NCBI GenBank assembly: GCA_025054855.1
Contig: JANWZS010000003.1
Span: 60,363 to 124,362, forward strand
Direction: 5' to 3'
Length of the DNA stretch: 64,000 bases
Source of the DNA: Candidatus Nitrosocaldus sp.
GTDB lineage: Archaea > Thermoproteota > Nitrososphaeria > Nitrososphaerales > Nitrosocaldaceae
Both the position numbers and the translations under genes were made by a program. Positions 33,759-43,068 of the stretch are shown here, piece after piece (the stretch's first letter is position 1; each line of letters begins with the position of its first letter). The notes under the pieces were generated by a model. It was given only the letters and a program-made list of their open reading frames with translations, did no database searches and was not told the origin of the DNA.

Positions 33759-35240
33759 ATGTACAGATCGAGGCTCAAGGGCAGGCTGGATGAGCATGTA
33801 CTTGCATATCTATCATCCATGGATGAGGACTCATCCCTACTCCACTACGATATAGTTGGGAGTGAGGCACACTCCATCATGCTCTACGAGCAGGGATTGA
33901 TAAGCAGGGACGAACTCTCAAGGATACTCTCTGCGTTGGAGGATGCTAAGCAGATCTCACCAGAAGAGTTGAAGGTTATGAGGGAGCGTTATGAGGATGT
34001 GCATGAGGCAGTCGAGACTTATGTGATAGAGAGGGCAGGGATGGATGCTGGGGGGAAGATGCATACGGCAAGATCCAGGAACGATCAGGTAGCGCTAGAT
34101 CTAAGGATGAAGATCAGGGATGATATAACCAGCATAGAGTCTGCGATACTCGATCTCATAGATGTTCTACTGCTCAGGGCAGAGGAGTGTGTAGATGCAG
34201 TCATGCCCATGTACACACATCTGCAGCATGCACAGTTGGGCTCCTTCTCACACTACCTTCTGGCATATGCGGATATGCTCTTCCGAGACATAGAGAGGCT
34301 AGAGTCATGCTATGCTAGAGTCAACCTATCCCCCTTGGGCGCATCTGCCATAGGAGGCACCTCTCTTCCTGTAGACAGGGAGAGGGTAGCATCCCTCCTA
34401 GGCTTCGATTCCATAGTAGAGAACAGCATAGATGCGACCAGCAGCAGGGACTTCATCCTAGAGTTCTGCTCCTCCCTGTGCATAACCATGCTGGACCTTA
34501 GCAGGATGGCAGAGGATATCATGCTATGGTCATCGACAGAGTTCAACTACGTAGAACTCCCAGATGAGCTCACATCAACATCTAGCGTGATGCCCCAGAA
34601 GAAGAACCCATGCCCCCTTGAGCTCATGCGTGCAAGGGCATCGACCATGCTTGGGGTACTTGCTGCAGCCATGGGCATAGTCAGGGCACTGCCATCTGGC
34701 TACAGCAGGGACCTTCAGGAGGGCAAGAGGCTCGTATTCGATGCGTTCAGGATAACGTATGAGTCGCTCATCATAATGAAGCAGATAGTCTCAGGGCTGA
34801 TAGTGAAGAGGAAGAGCATGCTCGATGCTGCAGAGAGGAGTTATGCCATCGCACTGGATGTGGCAGAGCAGTTGGTGCAGAGGGGCATGGCGTTCAGGGT
34901 TGCGCACAGGCTGGTAGGTGCGCTCGTGGCATATGCCCACGCACATAACAAGGGTCTCAAGGAACTCAGCATGGAAGATCTGAACAGTGCACTCCATGAA
35001 CCCCTCTACAGAGATACTGCAGAGTTGATAGCATCCATACTGAGCAGTGTATCTCCAGAGGTCTCACTGAGCAGGAGATCATCCAAGGGCTCCCCGAACC
35101 CCAGAGAGCAGGAGAGGATGATACATGCAAGGAAGGAGAGGAGCAAGGGGTATAGGGGTATGGTATCTACAAGGGAGGAGAGGCTTGAGCATACACTCGC
35201 ATCCCTTCAGGATATGGTGAAGAGTCTGGTGATGAGGTAG
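33759..35240 (+). CDS. argH: Argininosuccinate lyase
   Basis: The 493-residue enzyme makes arginine and fumarate in the last step of arginine synthesis. It starts MYRSRLKGRLDEHVLAYLSS as archaeal ArgH does. Family motifs are HTARSRNDQVALDLR, MYTHLQHAQ (catalytic His) and TSSVMPQKKNPCPLELMRA (mobile serine loop). The TATA-like box and the family alignment favour 33759 over the ATG at 33714. Arginine made here is a precursor of the agmatine used by the agmatinase in this window. Confidence 0.95.
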   Translation: MYRSRLKGRLDEHVLAYLSSMDEDSSLLHYDIVGSEAHSIMLYEQGLISRDELSRILSALEDAKQISPEELKVMRERYEDVHEAVETYVIERAGMDAGGKMHTARSRNDQVALDLRMKIRDDITSIESAILDLIDVLLLRAEECVDAVMPMYTHLQHAQLGSFSHYLLAYADMLFRDIERLESCYARVNLSPLGASAIGGTSLPVDRERVASLLGFDSIVENSIDATSSRDFILEFCSSLCITMLDLSRMAEDIMLWSSTEFNYVELPDELTSTSSVMPQKKNPCPLELMRARASTMLGVLAAAMGIVRALPSGYSRDLQEGKRLVFDAFRITYESLIIMKQIVSGLIVKRKSMLDAAERSYAIALDVAEQLVQRGMAFRVAHRLVGALVAYAHAHNKGLKELSMEDLNSALHEPLYRDTAELIASILSSVSPEVSLSRRSSKGSPNPREQERMIHARKERSKGYRGMVSTREERLEHTLASLQDMVKSLVMR

Positions 35241-35297
35241 GCAGAGGCATCTCTATGCGCATCACACCCACCACCACTACTACTACTCCTTACCTTA

Positions 35298-35507
35298 TTA
35301 TCTCAACTCCTTGTTGAGATCTATTGCACACTGGCTCTTGTCCCGCTTGTAGAGCCCCTTGCACTTGTAGCAGTAGTAGTACGTGTTCTTGTGATACGCA
35401 CACCACTGGCTGTATATTATGAGACCATCACAGTAACAGTAGTAGCGTGGGGATGTGCATCTATCGTCTATCTCTGGGTTGAATACGATACCCTGCTCAT
35501 CCATCAT
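35298..35507 (-). CDS. Small Cys-rich protein
   Basis: A 69-residue protein with eight cysteines in a metal-binding arrangement (RCTSP, YCYCDG, WCAYHK, YCYKCKG, QCAI) and many tyrosines. It probably binds one or two zinc ions. It faces the flavin-like oxidoreductase gene across a palindromic TATA element that sits 31 bases from this start. No family recognised. Confidence 0.6.
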   Translation of the reverse strand: MMDEQGIVFNPEIDDRCTSPRYYCYCDGLIIYSQWCAYHKNTYYYCYKCKGLYKRDKSQCAIDLNKELR

Positions 35508-35531
35508 CCATCAGGGGTATTACTGCAATGG

Positions 35532-35545
35532 TAAGATATATCTTA
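35532..35545. promoter_or_regulatory. Palindromic bidirectional TATA element
   Basis: TAAGATATATCTTA is a perfect 14-base palindrome. Its centre is about 31 bases from the minus-strand start (35507) and 33 from the plus-strand ATG (35571). A single symmetric site could therefore position transcription of both genes, or bind a dimeric regulator. Confidence 0.5.
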
Positions 35546-35570
35546 TTTGGCGCAGATATGGCGAGTGGGT

Positions 35571-35903
35571 ATGGCAGGAGTGGGAGGGGAGTCGTTCATA
35601 GCATACCTCATAACCAAGGGTAGGAGGAGCGGGAGGGAGCACAGGGTACCCCTCAGACTCGTAAGATACAATGGTAGGCTCTACGCATCCAGGCGCAACA
35701 TGGAGAGTGATTGGTTGAAGAACATACTCCATGATCAGCACGTAGCAGTTGAGATGGATGGTGAGAGGTTTGAGGGTACCGCACGCCTTGTGGATGATGA
35801 GCATCTATGCAGAACCATATCCCGTCTGAAGTACATGGGCGATGCTGCAAGGGCAGGTATGAGCAGGGTAGTGGTGGAGATAGAGATCAACAGTAAAGAA
35901 TAA
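35571..35903 (+). CDS. Deazaflavin/FMN-dependent nitroreductase-like protein (split beta-barrel)
   Basis: A 110-residue protein of the F420/FMN-binding split-barrel family (DUF385/pyridoxamine-phosphate-oxidase fold). The core reads LITKGRRSGREHRVPLRLVR, YASRRNMESDWLKNIL and VAVEMDGERFEGTARLV. Members reduce small substrates with F420H2 or bind the cofactor; the specific reaction is unknown. The start at 35571 fits the palindromic TATA element; a TTG at 35547 would add eight residues. Confidence 0.75.
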   Translation: MAGVGGESFIAYLITKGRRSGREHRVPLRLVRYNGRLYASRRNMESDWLKNILHDQHVAVEMDGERFEGTARLVDDEHLCRTISRLKYMGDAARAGMSRVVVEIEINSKE

Positions 35904-35929
35904 TTTTACCATCTCCACATGCAAGAGGC

Positions 35930-36391
35930 ATGGTAGAGGGCATGTACCATAAGATAGCGGAGACATGGAGGAGGTTATACAGGGAGAGGAACGATGCACT
36001 GAAGCAGAGGATAGTTGCTGCCAGACATGAGCATGCCATAGTCAGGGTCGAGAGACCATCCAGGCTTGATAGGGCTAGAGCACTGGGGTACAAGGCGAAG
36101 CAGGGCTTCATAGTCGTGAGGATCAGGGTAGGCAAGGGAGGCATGAGGAGGAAGAGGGCGAGGGCAGGGAGGAGGCCGAAGCATATAGGCGTGGTTAAGA
36201 TAAAGCAGGCGGAGAGCATGAAGCGTGTTGCTGAGCGCAGGGTCGCAGAGCGCTACCCAAACATGGATGTTAGAGGCTCATACTACCTCTTCGAGGATGG
36301 GAGGTACTACTGGTTCGAGTGCATACTTGTAGATAGGGCTCATGGAGCAGTAAAGAATGACAGGGAGCTGGTGCACCAGTTGAGCCACTGA
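35930..36391 (+). CDS. rpl15e: Large-subunit ribosomal protein eL15 (L15e)
   Basis: A 153-residue very basic ribosomal protein. Diagnostic stretches are YHKIAETWRRLYRERND, RARALGYKAKQGFIVVRIRV, GGMRRKRARAGRRPKHIG and GSYYLFEDGRYYWFECILVD. A TATA-like AATAATTTTACC lies about 25 bases upstream. An inner ATG (35942) is an alternative start. It is not in a ribosomal operon here, as is common for eL15 in archaea. Confidence 0.96.
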   Translation: MVEGMYHKIAETWRRLYRERNDALKQRIVAARHEHAIVRVERPSRLDRARALGYKAKQGFIVVRIRVGKGGMRRKRARAGRRPKHIGVVKIKQAESMKRVAERRVAERYPNMDVRGSYYLFEDGRYYWFECILVDRAHGAVKNDRELVHQLSH

Positions 36392-36433
36392 GCCTCTAAT
36401 AGGCATCAGTCATGTGATCATGTTATCTGTAGA

Positions 36434-37732
36434 TCAGAACCCCGCTGCCACTGGGTCAACTGGCTTTATTATCTCCCTCAGTAGTATTGTTGCATAGCTA
36501 CCCTTCGGGAGTGCAAATACCATGCGAACGCTCCTACCCCTACCTTCATCAGCCTCCACATCGAACCTCCCGTCGAGGAGTAGCAGTGGTAGTGGCCTGA
36601 ACCCGCCCTCTACGCTCACCTCCTGCATCTCCCTTACGTAAAAGTCCTTCGCAGTAACCCCCTCATCCATCATCACGCTGGAGATTGCTCTGCAGAACCT
36701 GCCCATGGGCTTGAATGCAAAGCCTGCAAGCTGCATAGCTGGAACGACTCTGGAGGCATCACTGCACCCATCGTACCTGACCAACTCACCGCCCCTGTTG
36801 CCCTCATCCACTCTGAAGCAGATATCACCATTGCATGGAGTGGATATATCGTATCCATCCCTTATGATCATGCTCAGGGCTCTGTTGAATATGTATGCTT
36901 GATACGCCTCAACGAAGAGCCTCCTCACCCCTATATGCAGCCTCCTCAATGCCCTTATCGGGTCACTGCTCTCCAGCATGCCCATGGCAACCTCCCTCTC
37001 CATATCCATGTGGTATGGGATATGCTCTAACGCAGCATGGAGGTCGAGTCCCCTGAGCGAGAGCCTAACACCCCTACTCCTCTCATCCTCATACTCGCTA
37101 GTATATGTAAGGAGTAGCTCTACCGCATCCCTGAACCTCCGCCTAACGATCTCCCTGCCTACTAGGTGCGTCACTGGTCTCATGCTACCGAACCTCTGGT
37201 AGCCGTAGAAGTTGGCCAATCTCCTGGCTCTTGCAGAGGCTGCTATGCTCCGAATCCTCTCTAGCGATCCATAACCCCCATCATCCTCCAACTCCATGGT
37301 TATGGTGAACCTATTGCCTACAAGGTCCCTCTTCCTGAGCATCCTATCCGAGTAGCCTATTGGTGTGAGGGTGCAGTGCCTTGTACGCAACTCACCACCG
37401 ATCACCCTACTACCTGATGTCACATACTGAATGGTGGAAGCATGGGCATCCTTCAGACCCAGTGGATTGAGCCTGATCCCATGCGTGGACTCTAACTCCT
37501 TAAGCGCATGTATAGTATCTATACCCTCCTTCCTCAGCAGGTACACGGGGTACCTATGCCTCTCATCCCTGACCTTGGATATGCTAGCCCAATCACCTAT
37601 AACCTCCTCAACTATGAAGTTATGATATCCATCATTCCCCCTCCTCCTCCTCATCACCCTACCCTTGACCCCCTCTACCCCAGTCGAGTAGACCTCCAGC
37701 CCTATCATCCTGTCCAGATCGGGTACTATCAC
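36434..37732 (-). CDS. truD: tRNA pseudouridine synthase TruD
   Basis: The 432-residue enzyme modifies U13 of tRNA. The family signature GLKDAHASTIQYVT carries the catalytic Asp (about 95), and GNRFTITMELED, ANFYGYQRFGSMRPVTH and LFVEAYQAYIFNRAL follow in the order expected. The long middle segment is the TruD-specific insertion domain. It starts with GTG at 37732. With Pus10 this is the second tRNA pseudouridine synthase in the window. Confidence 0.93.
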   Translation of the reverse strand: MIVPDLDRMIGLEVYSTGVEGVKGRVMRRRRGNDGYHNFIVEEVIGDWASISKVRDERHRYPVYLLRKEGIDTIHALKELESTHGIRLNPLGLKDAHASTIQYVTSGSRVIGGELRTRHCTLTPIGYSDRMLRKRDLVGNRFTITMELEDDGGYGSLERIRSIAASARARRLANFYGYQRFGSMRPVTHLVGREIVRRRFRDAVELLLTYTSEYEDERSRGVRLSLRGLDLHAALEHIPYHMDMEREVAMGMLESSDPIRALRRLHIGVRRLFVEAYQAYIFNRALSMIIRDGYDISTPCNGDICFRVDEGNRGGELVRYDGCSDASRVVPAMQLAGFAFKPMGRFCRAISSVMMDEGVTAKDFYVREMQEVSVEGGFRPLPLLLLDGRFDVEADEGRGRSVRMVFALPKGSYATILLREIIKPVDPVAAGF

Positions 37733-37808
37733 CTCAAACGGTCACCATCTTAACCCAGTCCACACGCCCATCTAGCGTGTCGTTTTGGTGTCATATCATG
37801 TATCATGA

Positions 37809-39446
37809 TCACTCCTCGACTATCATCCTGATCACCTTGGAGTATGTCACCTCATCACTCCTTGCACCTATGGTCAGTGTGTACTCTCCACTATCCAACT
37901 CGTTCGGTCTTATGGTTAGGGTTGCAGTCTTGCTGGATGGTGAATCGAATCTAAGGGTATACTCATCGTACCCAGCAGATACCTTGCTCTTACTGAGCCT
38001 ACCACTGGCCTCTATGCTACCCGATGCCAGCATCTCAACCGTAACAGGCTCTCTGGCAGAGACGCTGACCTTCACACTTACACTCTCACCCTTCTTCACC
38101 CTGATGGTATCTGTATCAGTGCTGATGGTGAATGGCAGTTCCTTGGCATCTGGATCCAGCACTCCTACCTTGTTCTCAGTGAACTCCGTGAACCATACCC
38201 TGATGCTCCTACCGTCATCCTGCAGTGTGAACTTCAATGCATTGGCTATCCCACAAGGCCCATCGTACCCCTCACAGCTCCCCCATGCCCTGTTGTACGA
38301 GGGTATGTTGTACTCTATGAGCGTCAGGTCATCTGGGTCGAACACAGCGATCGCATTGCCTTGGTGCTCGTTGAACCACAACCTCCCTCTGGAGTCCATG
38401 GTATTCCAGTATGGTAGCGATACAGGGTAGCCAGAGCACTCGATCCTTGGGTTGCTCTTTATGCACTCCTCATACAGCCCTACGTTCGTGTACCTAGCTG
38501 GTAGCGATGTTGAGTACTTTACTACATCGTTGGTGGATGGATCGAATGATATGAACGTGTTGCTCCCATGGTCGTTTATCCATATCCTGTTCCTCGCCTC
38601 ATCTATGCTTATCCCCACAGGGCTACCTATGGGAAGATCGTAAGCCTTCAGTTCCCTGCTCTCGGGATCGAGCCTGTAGAGCATGCCCTTGGCACCCAGG
38701 GTTAGTGCGGTGAACCATACGTTCCCTTCCCCATCGATATCCATGGTGCCCAGAGCGTTAAGGTCAACCTCTATGGGTATCTCAACCAACTCCAGTGTGT
38801 TGAGGTCTATCATGCCTATATGCTTGCTGTACACACCAACGAACCATAACCTATCCCCATGCACCTTCATATCTATAGGCATGGATATGCCGAATGGCTC
38901 TGCACTCTGCAGCTTGAACTCCCTGAACGTATCTACTGCAGGCTGACCATCTCCTACTGCAGTTGTGTTGAGCATCCATATGCTGTTCCTCTCTGTATCT
39001 GTTATCCATAACCTACCAAGGCTATCGAATGCAAGTGCCCACATGGGTAGTGGGATGTTTGAACCTGCATCTGAAGAGCCTGGGAGCTTGAACTCCTCGA
39101 ACCTCTCTGTGCTTGGATCGAACCTGAACACAGAGTTAGCTACCGCTGATGCAGCCCATACGTTACCCTCTCTATCTATGGTTATGCCTACTGGCATAGC
39201 GCACTCTGCTGGAAGCATGTACTCTTTTATGAAGCTGGTGTATCTGACTATCCCATCACCGCACCTGCCCAACTTGAGGACCTCCTCCTGCTTCCTCTTC
39301 GCCTCCTCAAGCTGCTTAGCCTGCTGCTCCTCCGCCAGCCTGGATGAGTACACTATGGCGAATGTAGATGCTACTAGTGCTGCTATAACCCCAAATATTA
39401 TGATCTTCTTGCCCGTACCTATTCCCCTCGAACCCCGCCTACTCAT
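37809..39446 (-). CDS. Membrane-anchored NHL/Vgb-like beta-propeller protein
   Basis: A 545-residue protein. One membrane helix (about 14-34) and a short coiled coil (LAEEQQAKQLEEAKRKQEEV) are followed by a six-bladed propeller of streptogramin-lyase type. The blades are marked by repeats such as PVGITIDREGNVWAAS, ALAFDSLGRLWITDTERN and GTMDIDGEGNVWFTAL. A C-terminal Ig-like domain (about 445-545) ends the protein. The propeller faces outside. Vgb enzymes linearise cyclic peptides, but in archaea such proteins more often bind ligands or metals; no catalytic claim is supported. Four cysteines near residues 345-400 may form disulfides. Confidence 0.8.
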   Translation of the reverse strand: MSRRGSRGIGTGKKIIIFGVIAALVASTFAIVYSSRLAEEQQAKQLEEAKRKQEEVLKLGRCGDGIVRYTSFIKEYMLPAECAMPVGITIDREGNVWAASAVANSVFRFDPSTERFEEFKLPGSSDAGSNIPLPMWALAFDSLGRLWITDTERNSIWMLNTTAVGDGQPAVDTFREFKLQSAEPFGISMPIDMKVHGDRLWFVGVYSKHIGMIDLNTLELVEIPIEVDLNALGTMDIDGEGNVWFTALTLGAKGMLYRLDPESRELKAYDLPIGSPVGISIDEARNRIWINDHGSNTFISFDPSTNDVVKYSTSLPARYTNVGLYEECIKSNPRIECSGYPVSLPYWNTMDSRGRLWFNEHQGNAIAVFDPDDLTLIEYNIPSYNRAWGSCEGYDGPCGIANALKFTLQDDGRSIRVWFTEFTENKVGVLDPDAKELPFTISTDTDTIRVKKGESVSVKVSVSAREPVTVEMLASGSIEASGRLSKSKVSAGYDEYTLRFDSPSSKTATLTIRPNELDSGEYTLTIGARSDEVTYSKVIRMIVEE

Positions 39447-39653
39447 AACCCTCTCTATCCCCTTATCCTATCCCTGTACTTTATATCAAGGTTTAGAATA
39501 CTTCCTTGTATTATGTTCTATTGATATAATAACATGTCATATTTAATATATCACCTGTATACAATGTCCCATAATGCTTTATTACTATATATTATATATT
39601 ATGAACGTAACATTAATAAAGAGGACACTCATAATATAATGTAGTGAAATAAT

Positions 39654-40025
39654 ATGCAAAGCATGCATAATATAAGGAAGCGGGATATTAAGGAGATGGA
39701 TGCACTGGAGATAGCACTGAGTCTGAAGCGTAGGCCAGCGTATGTACAGTGTTACTGCGTGCTCAAGTGTGTATCTATGAACTCCAACCTCAAACTGTAC
39801 CAGCTTGCTAGGCTGCTTGGCTTGGACTACTATCAGGTCATGAAGAGGGTTAGCGAACTATCGGTCAAGGGCTTCCTTCAGCTGAAGAATGGTACGATAA
39901 GCATAACGGATGATGGTGCAAAGTTGAGGGATGCGCTAGAGAGCCTCATACTGCTGCTTCATGCGAAGGATGTGGATGAGGAGGATGCCAGCAAGCGCCT
40001 GAGCCTGTACGAGATACTGGCATAG
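39654..40025 (+). CDS. Winged-helix transcriptional regulator
   Basis: A 123-residue DNA-binding protein. The winged helix spans about 35-85 (NSNLKLYQLARLLGLDYYQV, MKRVSELSVKGFLQL, GTISITDDGAKL), followed by a helical dimerisation tail. Two cysteines just before the domain (QCYCVLKC) could sense redox state or metal, though they may be incidental. The upstream 200 bases are very A/T-rich and hold several TATA-like elements. The target is unknown; the next gene is 114 bases downstream. Confidence 0.72.
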   Translation: MQSMHNIRKRDIKEMDALEIALSLKRRPAYVQCYCVLKCVSMNSNLKLYQLARLLGLDYYQVMKRVSELSVKGFLQLKNGTISITDDGAKLRDALESLILLLHAKDVDEEDASKRLSLYEILA

Positions 40026-40139
40026 CTGCACCATCAACATATTTTTATTTTTGAGGGATCTTATATTGTAAGACCTATACATAATATAGAAGACTTTAAT
40101 ACAGCATGCTTATTATTACCCAACCCACAGCATCCCTGT

Positions 40140-40583
40140 ATGGCTAGGATGCTCTACTGGCATCTAACCCCCCAGGAGGTTCTGGCCAAACCGTACCCTG
40201 TGGATAAGCTGATACACTGGGAGGTCAGGTGCACATTCTCGAGGGACTCTTACTGTAGCGTGTACTGGTTCAGGGCTGGCGTACCATACGACAAGGAGCC
40301 CATACTCGGCATAGCATTCTACGCCAATGGTCTGAGCAGGGAGTTGGAGGAGGACCTCATCAGATTCCTGCATGAGAGGGTTGGAGGAAGGCTGATGAGG
40401 AGGAGTTACAGGACCTTCTTCGCAGAGGCCAGGATAAGGTCGGATAACGAGTATGTGGCAGGGCTGGCGTTGAGCATCGCTGAGAGGTTCAATGCCGTAT
40501 GCGAGATATGGCTGGAGCTCGATGGGCTGAGTGATGTGGAGGCCAAGGCACTGTATACGGCAAAGGCCGTGCCTGTATCGTAG
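40140..40583 (+). CDS. Hypothetical protein
   Basis: A 147-residue soluble protein that I do not recognise. The fold looks alpha/beta (HWEVRCTFSRDSYCSVYWFR, GLALSIAERFNAVCEIWLEL). A TATA-like TTATTATTACC lies about 27 bases before the ATG. It stands between the winged-helix regulator and the Tat genes, with separate promoter-like DNA on both sides, so the context is uninformative. Confidence 0.6.
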   Translation: MARMLYWHLTPQEVLAKPYPVDKLIHWEVRCTFSRDSYCSVYWFRAGVPYDKEPILGIAFYANGLSRELEEDLIRFLHERVGGRLMRRSYRTFFAEARIRSDNEYVAGLALSIAERFNAVCEIWLELDGLSDVEAKALYTAKAVPVS

Positions 40584-40646
40584 CGTAGCCCATGTATAGC
40601 CTTCCCCATATAAAAGATAAAATTCACGGTTGAGTAATTAGAGTCA

Positions 40647-41432
40647 GTGGAGGAGCGAACGGTAAGGGAGCATCTTGATGAGTTGAGGAGTAGGGTGGTG
40701 AGGATAGCGCTCGCCATAATCATACTCTCAGCAGTGAACCTCACGGTGAGCATAAGGTGGATCGAGATGGATGGTGTACCCCTACCCATACCGTATCCAT
40801 ACCCAGATCCGCTTGATAGCATATCCATTCAGGTTATACATGCTATGAGTGAGCAGCTCGTGCCTGAGCACGTCGAGCTGGTGCAACTCGCCCCTGGGCA
40901 GGCATTCTTCGCACAACTGCAGGTTGCCATCATGCTCGCATCCATACTTGCCATGCCTGTTGTGGTCAGGGAGGTTACAGGGTTCATAGGACCAGCGCTG
41001 TACGACGATGAGGTCATGGTTGTGAGGAGGGTAACACTGCCAGCATTAGCACTCTTCGCCTCTGGGTGTATCTTCTCATACCTCGTCATAGTGCCATTCA
41101 TGCTCGACTTCCTCTACAGGTACGGTGATATGCTAGGAGTACAGACGTTCCTCGGCATAGGCGAGTTCATAAACTTCGTCATGCAGTTCATAATAGCATT
41201 TGGCCTATCGTTCCTCCTCCCTATCGCTATGTGGATGGCAAGCAGTGCGGAGATCGTTGATGAGCGTTTCTGGAGGAGGAACGTCAGATATGCTATAGTA
41301 GTCATAGCGCTCTTTGGGGCACTGATCACACCCGATGGGAGCGGAATAACCATGTGGTTCGTTGCACTCCCACTTATGGCACTCTATGCACTGGGCATGG
41401 TTGTGGTAGAGCTGAAGGATGGAAGGAGCTAG
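40647..41432 (+). CDS. tatC: Twin-arginine translocase subunit TatC
   Basis: The 261-residue membrane receptor for twin-arginine signal peptides. It starts with GTG (VEERTVREHLDELRSRVVR), and the N-terminal HLDELRSR motif is the signal-peptide docking site. Six membrane helices and the loop reading FIGPALYDDE are typical. A TATA-like ATATAAAAG lies about 35-40 bases before the start. TatA follows about 120 bases later, so a minimal TatAC system is encoded here. Confidence 0.95.
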   Translation: MEERTVREHLDELRSRVVRIALAIIILSAVNLTVSIRWIEMDGVPLPIPYPYPDPLDSISIQVIHAMSEQLVPEHVELVQLAPGQAFFAQLQVAIMLASILAMPVVVREVTGFIGPALYDDEVMVVRRVTLPALALFASGCIFSYLVIVPFMLDFLYRYGDMLGVQTFLGIGEFINFVMQFIIAFGLSFLLPIAMWMASSAEIVDERFWRRNVRYAIVVIALFGALITPDGSGITMWFVALPLMALYALGMVVVELKDGRS

Positions 41433-41522
41433 GTAGGAGGTAGGATGTAGGAGGTAGGTAGAAGGATCATGCAGAGGGAGGGCAAGCTACTGCTATCGCT
41501 CATACAGGATAGAGGTCAGGTA

Positions 41523-41532
41523 GATTTAAATC
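41523..41532 (+). promoter_or_regulatory. TATA box of tatA
   Basis: GATTTAAATC, itself a palindrome, is centred 26 bases before the GTG at 41553. It lies inside the longer frame that begins at 41469 and so argues for the short TatA start. Confidence 0.5.
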
Positions 41533-41552
41533 TCCAGCCTCCGATTAATAAG

Positions 41553-41864
41553 GTGTTGCTATTCATAAGTGGTGCGGAGTGGATCTGGATAATAGTTATA
41601 GTTGGTGTGTTGTTGTTTGGAGCCAAGAAGATCCCAGAGCTTGCAAGATCACTAGGCAGGGCCACTGGCGAGTATGAGAAGGCTAGGCTTGAGGCTGAGA
41701 GGGAGATCAGGGGCTATAGGGCAGATGGCAGCAAGATAGGCAGGGATAGGCTTGAGGAGATAGCAAGAACTCTAGGCATAGACCCATCTGGCAAGGATGA
41801 TGATGAACTCAGGGAAGAGATAGAGAGGGTTATAGGCAGTAGCAGCAACAACAGCAAGAAGTGA
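41553..41864 (+). CDS. tatA: Twin-arginine translocase subunit TatA
   Basis: A 103-residue protein: one membrane helix right at the N-terminus (about 6-23, SGAEWIWIIVIVGVLLFG) followed by the amphipathic helix AKKIPELARSLGRATGEYEK and a charged tail. This is the standard TatA/B layout; the FGAKKIPEL hinge is diagnostic. The GTG start at 41553 puts the helix at the N-terminus as in all TatA proteins and fits the TATA box. An ATG at 41469 would add 28 residues and is unlikely. The tail ends in a Ser/Asn stretch coded by AGC/AAC triplets. Confidence 0.92.
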   Translation: MLLFISGAEWIWIIVIVGVLLFGAKKIPELARSLGRATGEYEKARLEAEREIRGYRADGSKIGRDRLEEIARTLGIDPSGKDDDELREEIERVIGSSSNNSKK

Positions 41865-41952
41865 TGGAAGAGGTAGATAGAGGTAAAGGGAGAGGAGAGA
41901 GAAGAAGGAATGAATAAGAATGGCTGATGCATAGCAACTATAGTGTATAGAG

Positions 41953-42993
41953 ATGTATGCCGTAGAGACCATAGATCTCAGCAGGGTATTCGAGCTCAAG
42001 GGTAGGAGAATACTCGCCCTCGATGGTATCAACATAAGGATAGGCAAGGGCGAGATACTAGGGCTTCTTGGGGCGAATGGTGCAGGCAAGACCACTCTGG
42101 TGAAGATACTCTCAACACTACTGCTACCAACCAGTGGCTCAGCATACATCCATGGGCATGATGTTGTGAGGGATGCCAAGTATGTCAGAGGGATCATAAA
42201 CCTCGTATCTGGTGGTGAGACCCCAGGATATGGCATGCTTACGGTGAGGGAGAACCTCTGGCTCTTCTCCCAGCTCTATGGTCTATCCAGTGGTATAGCG
42301 AGGGAGAGGATAGAGATGCTCATAAGGGATATGGGGTTGGAGCAGTACAGGGATGTCAGGATGCACAGGCTATCAACAGGGTACAGGCAGAGGCTCAACC
42401 TTGCCAGGGGGTTCATAAACGACCCCAAGGTACTCTTCCTCGATGAGCCTACTCTAGGGCTGGATGTTATAAACGCAAAGCATATGAGGAGATACATAAG
42501 GGACTGGGTCGATGCCGATGGAGAGGAGAGGACTATACTGCTCACAACACACTACCTGGCAGAGGCGGAGGAGGTATGCGATAAGATAGCGATAATATAC
42601 AGGGGGAGGATAGTTGCGTATGAGACACCCCTCGCATTGAAGGCCTCGCTCAGCGATGGCGTATCCATCCAGGTTGAACTCTTGAGTAACCGTACCACTA
42701 AGGGAAGTATAGTGGAGGAGATAAGCAGTAGGGACGGAGTGCTTGCATGCATGCTTGTGCCATCACAGAATGTGGTTGAGCAGGGAGATCATGGTGGTAA
42801 CGCAAGGTATGATGGTAGTATCGATGGACTGACTAGGCTAAGGATAATGCTGGATGATGACTCGAAGATACCAGATCTTGTAAGTATGCTTGTTATGAAT
42901 GGGTACAGGGTACTATCCGTAAGGAGGGACCAGCCAACTCTTGAGGATGTGTACATGAGGTACGTAGGCAGCATGGGCAATGAAGAGTCGTGA
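41953..42993 (+). CDS. ABC-2 type exporter, ATP-binding subunit
   Basis: A 346-residue ATPase of the DrrA/CcmA class. Walker A is GANGAGKT (about 40-47), signature LSTGYRQRLNLARG, Walker B VLFLDEPTLGLD, and the H-loop TTHYLAEAEEV. The C-terminal 110 residues form the regulatory domain typical of drug and lipid exporters. Two permease genes follow on the same strand, so the three genes form one exporter. The substrate (lipid, glycan or drug) is not evident. Confidence 0.92.
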   Translation: MYAVETIDLSRVFELKGRRILALDGINIRIGKGEILGLLGANGAGKTTLVKILSTLLLPTSGSAYIHGHDVVRDAKYVRGIINLVSGGETPGYGMLTVRENLWLFSQLYGLSSGIARERIEMLIRDMGLEQYRDVRMHRLSTGYRQRLNLARGFINDPKVLFLDEPTLGLDVINAKHMRRYIRDWVDADGEERTILLTTHYLAEAEEVCDKIAIIYRGRIVAYETPLALKASLSDGVSIQVELLSNRTTKGSIVEEISSRDGVLACMLVPSQNVVEQGDHGGNARYDGSIDGLTRLRIMLDDDSKIPDLVSMLVMNGYRVLSVRRDQPTLEDVYMRYVGSMGNEES

Positions 42994-43068
42994 TGTTGGT
43001 TGGTTGGTTGGGCTATGGCGGGAGGAGGTGTGCTCTTGGTATGCTACCTTGATTGAGGCTTGATAGAT

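Noticed and set aside
41469..41552. Longer TatA start
   Set aside because: It would place 28 extra residues before the membrane helix and include the TATA box inside the coding region.
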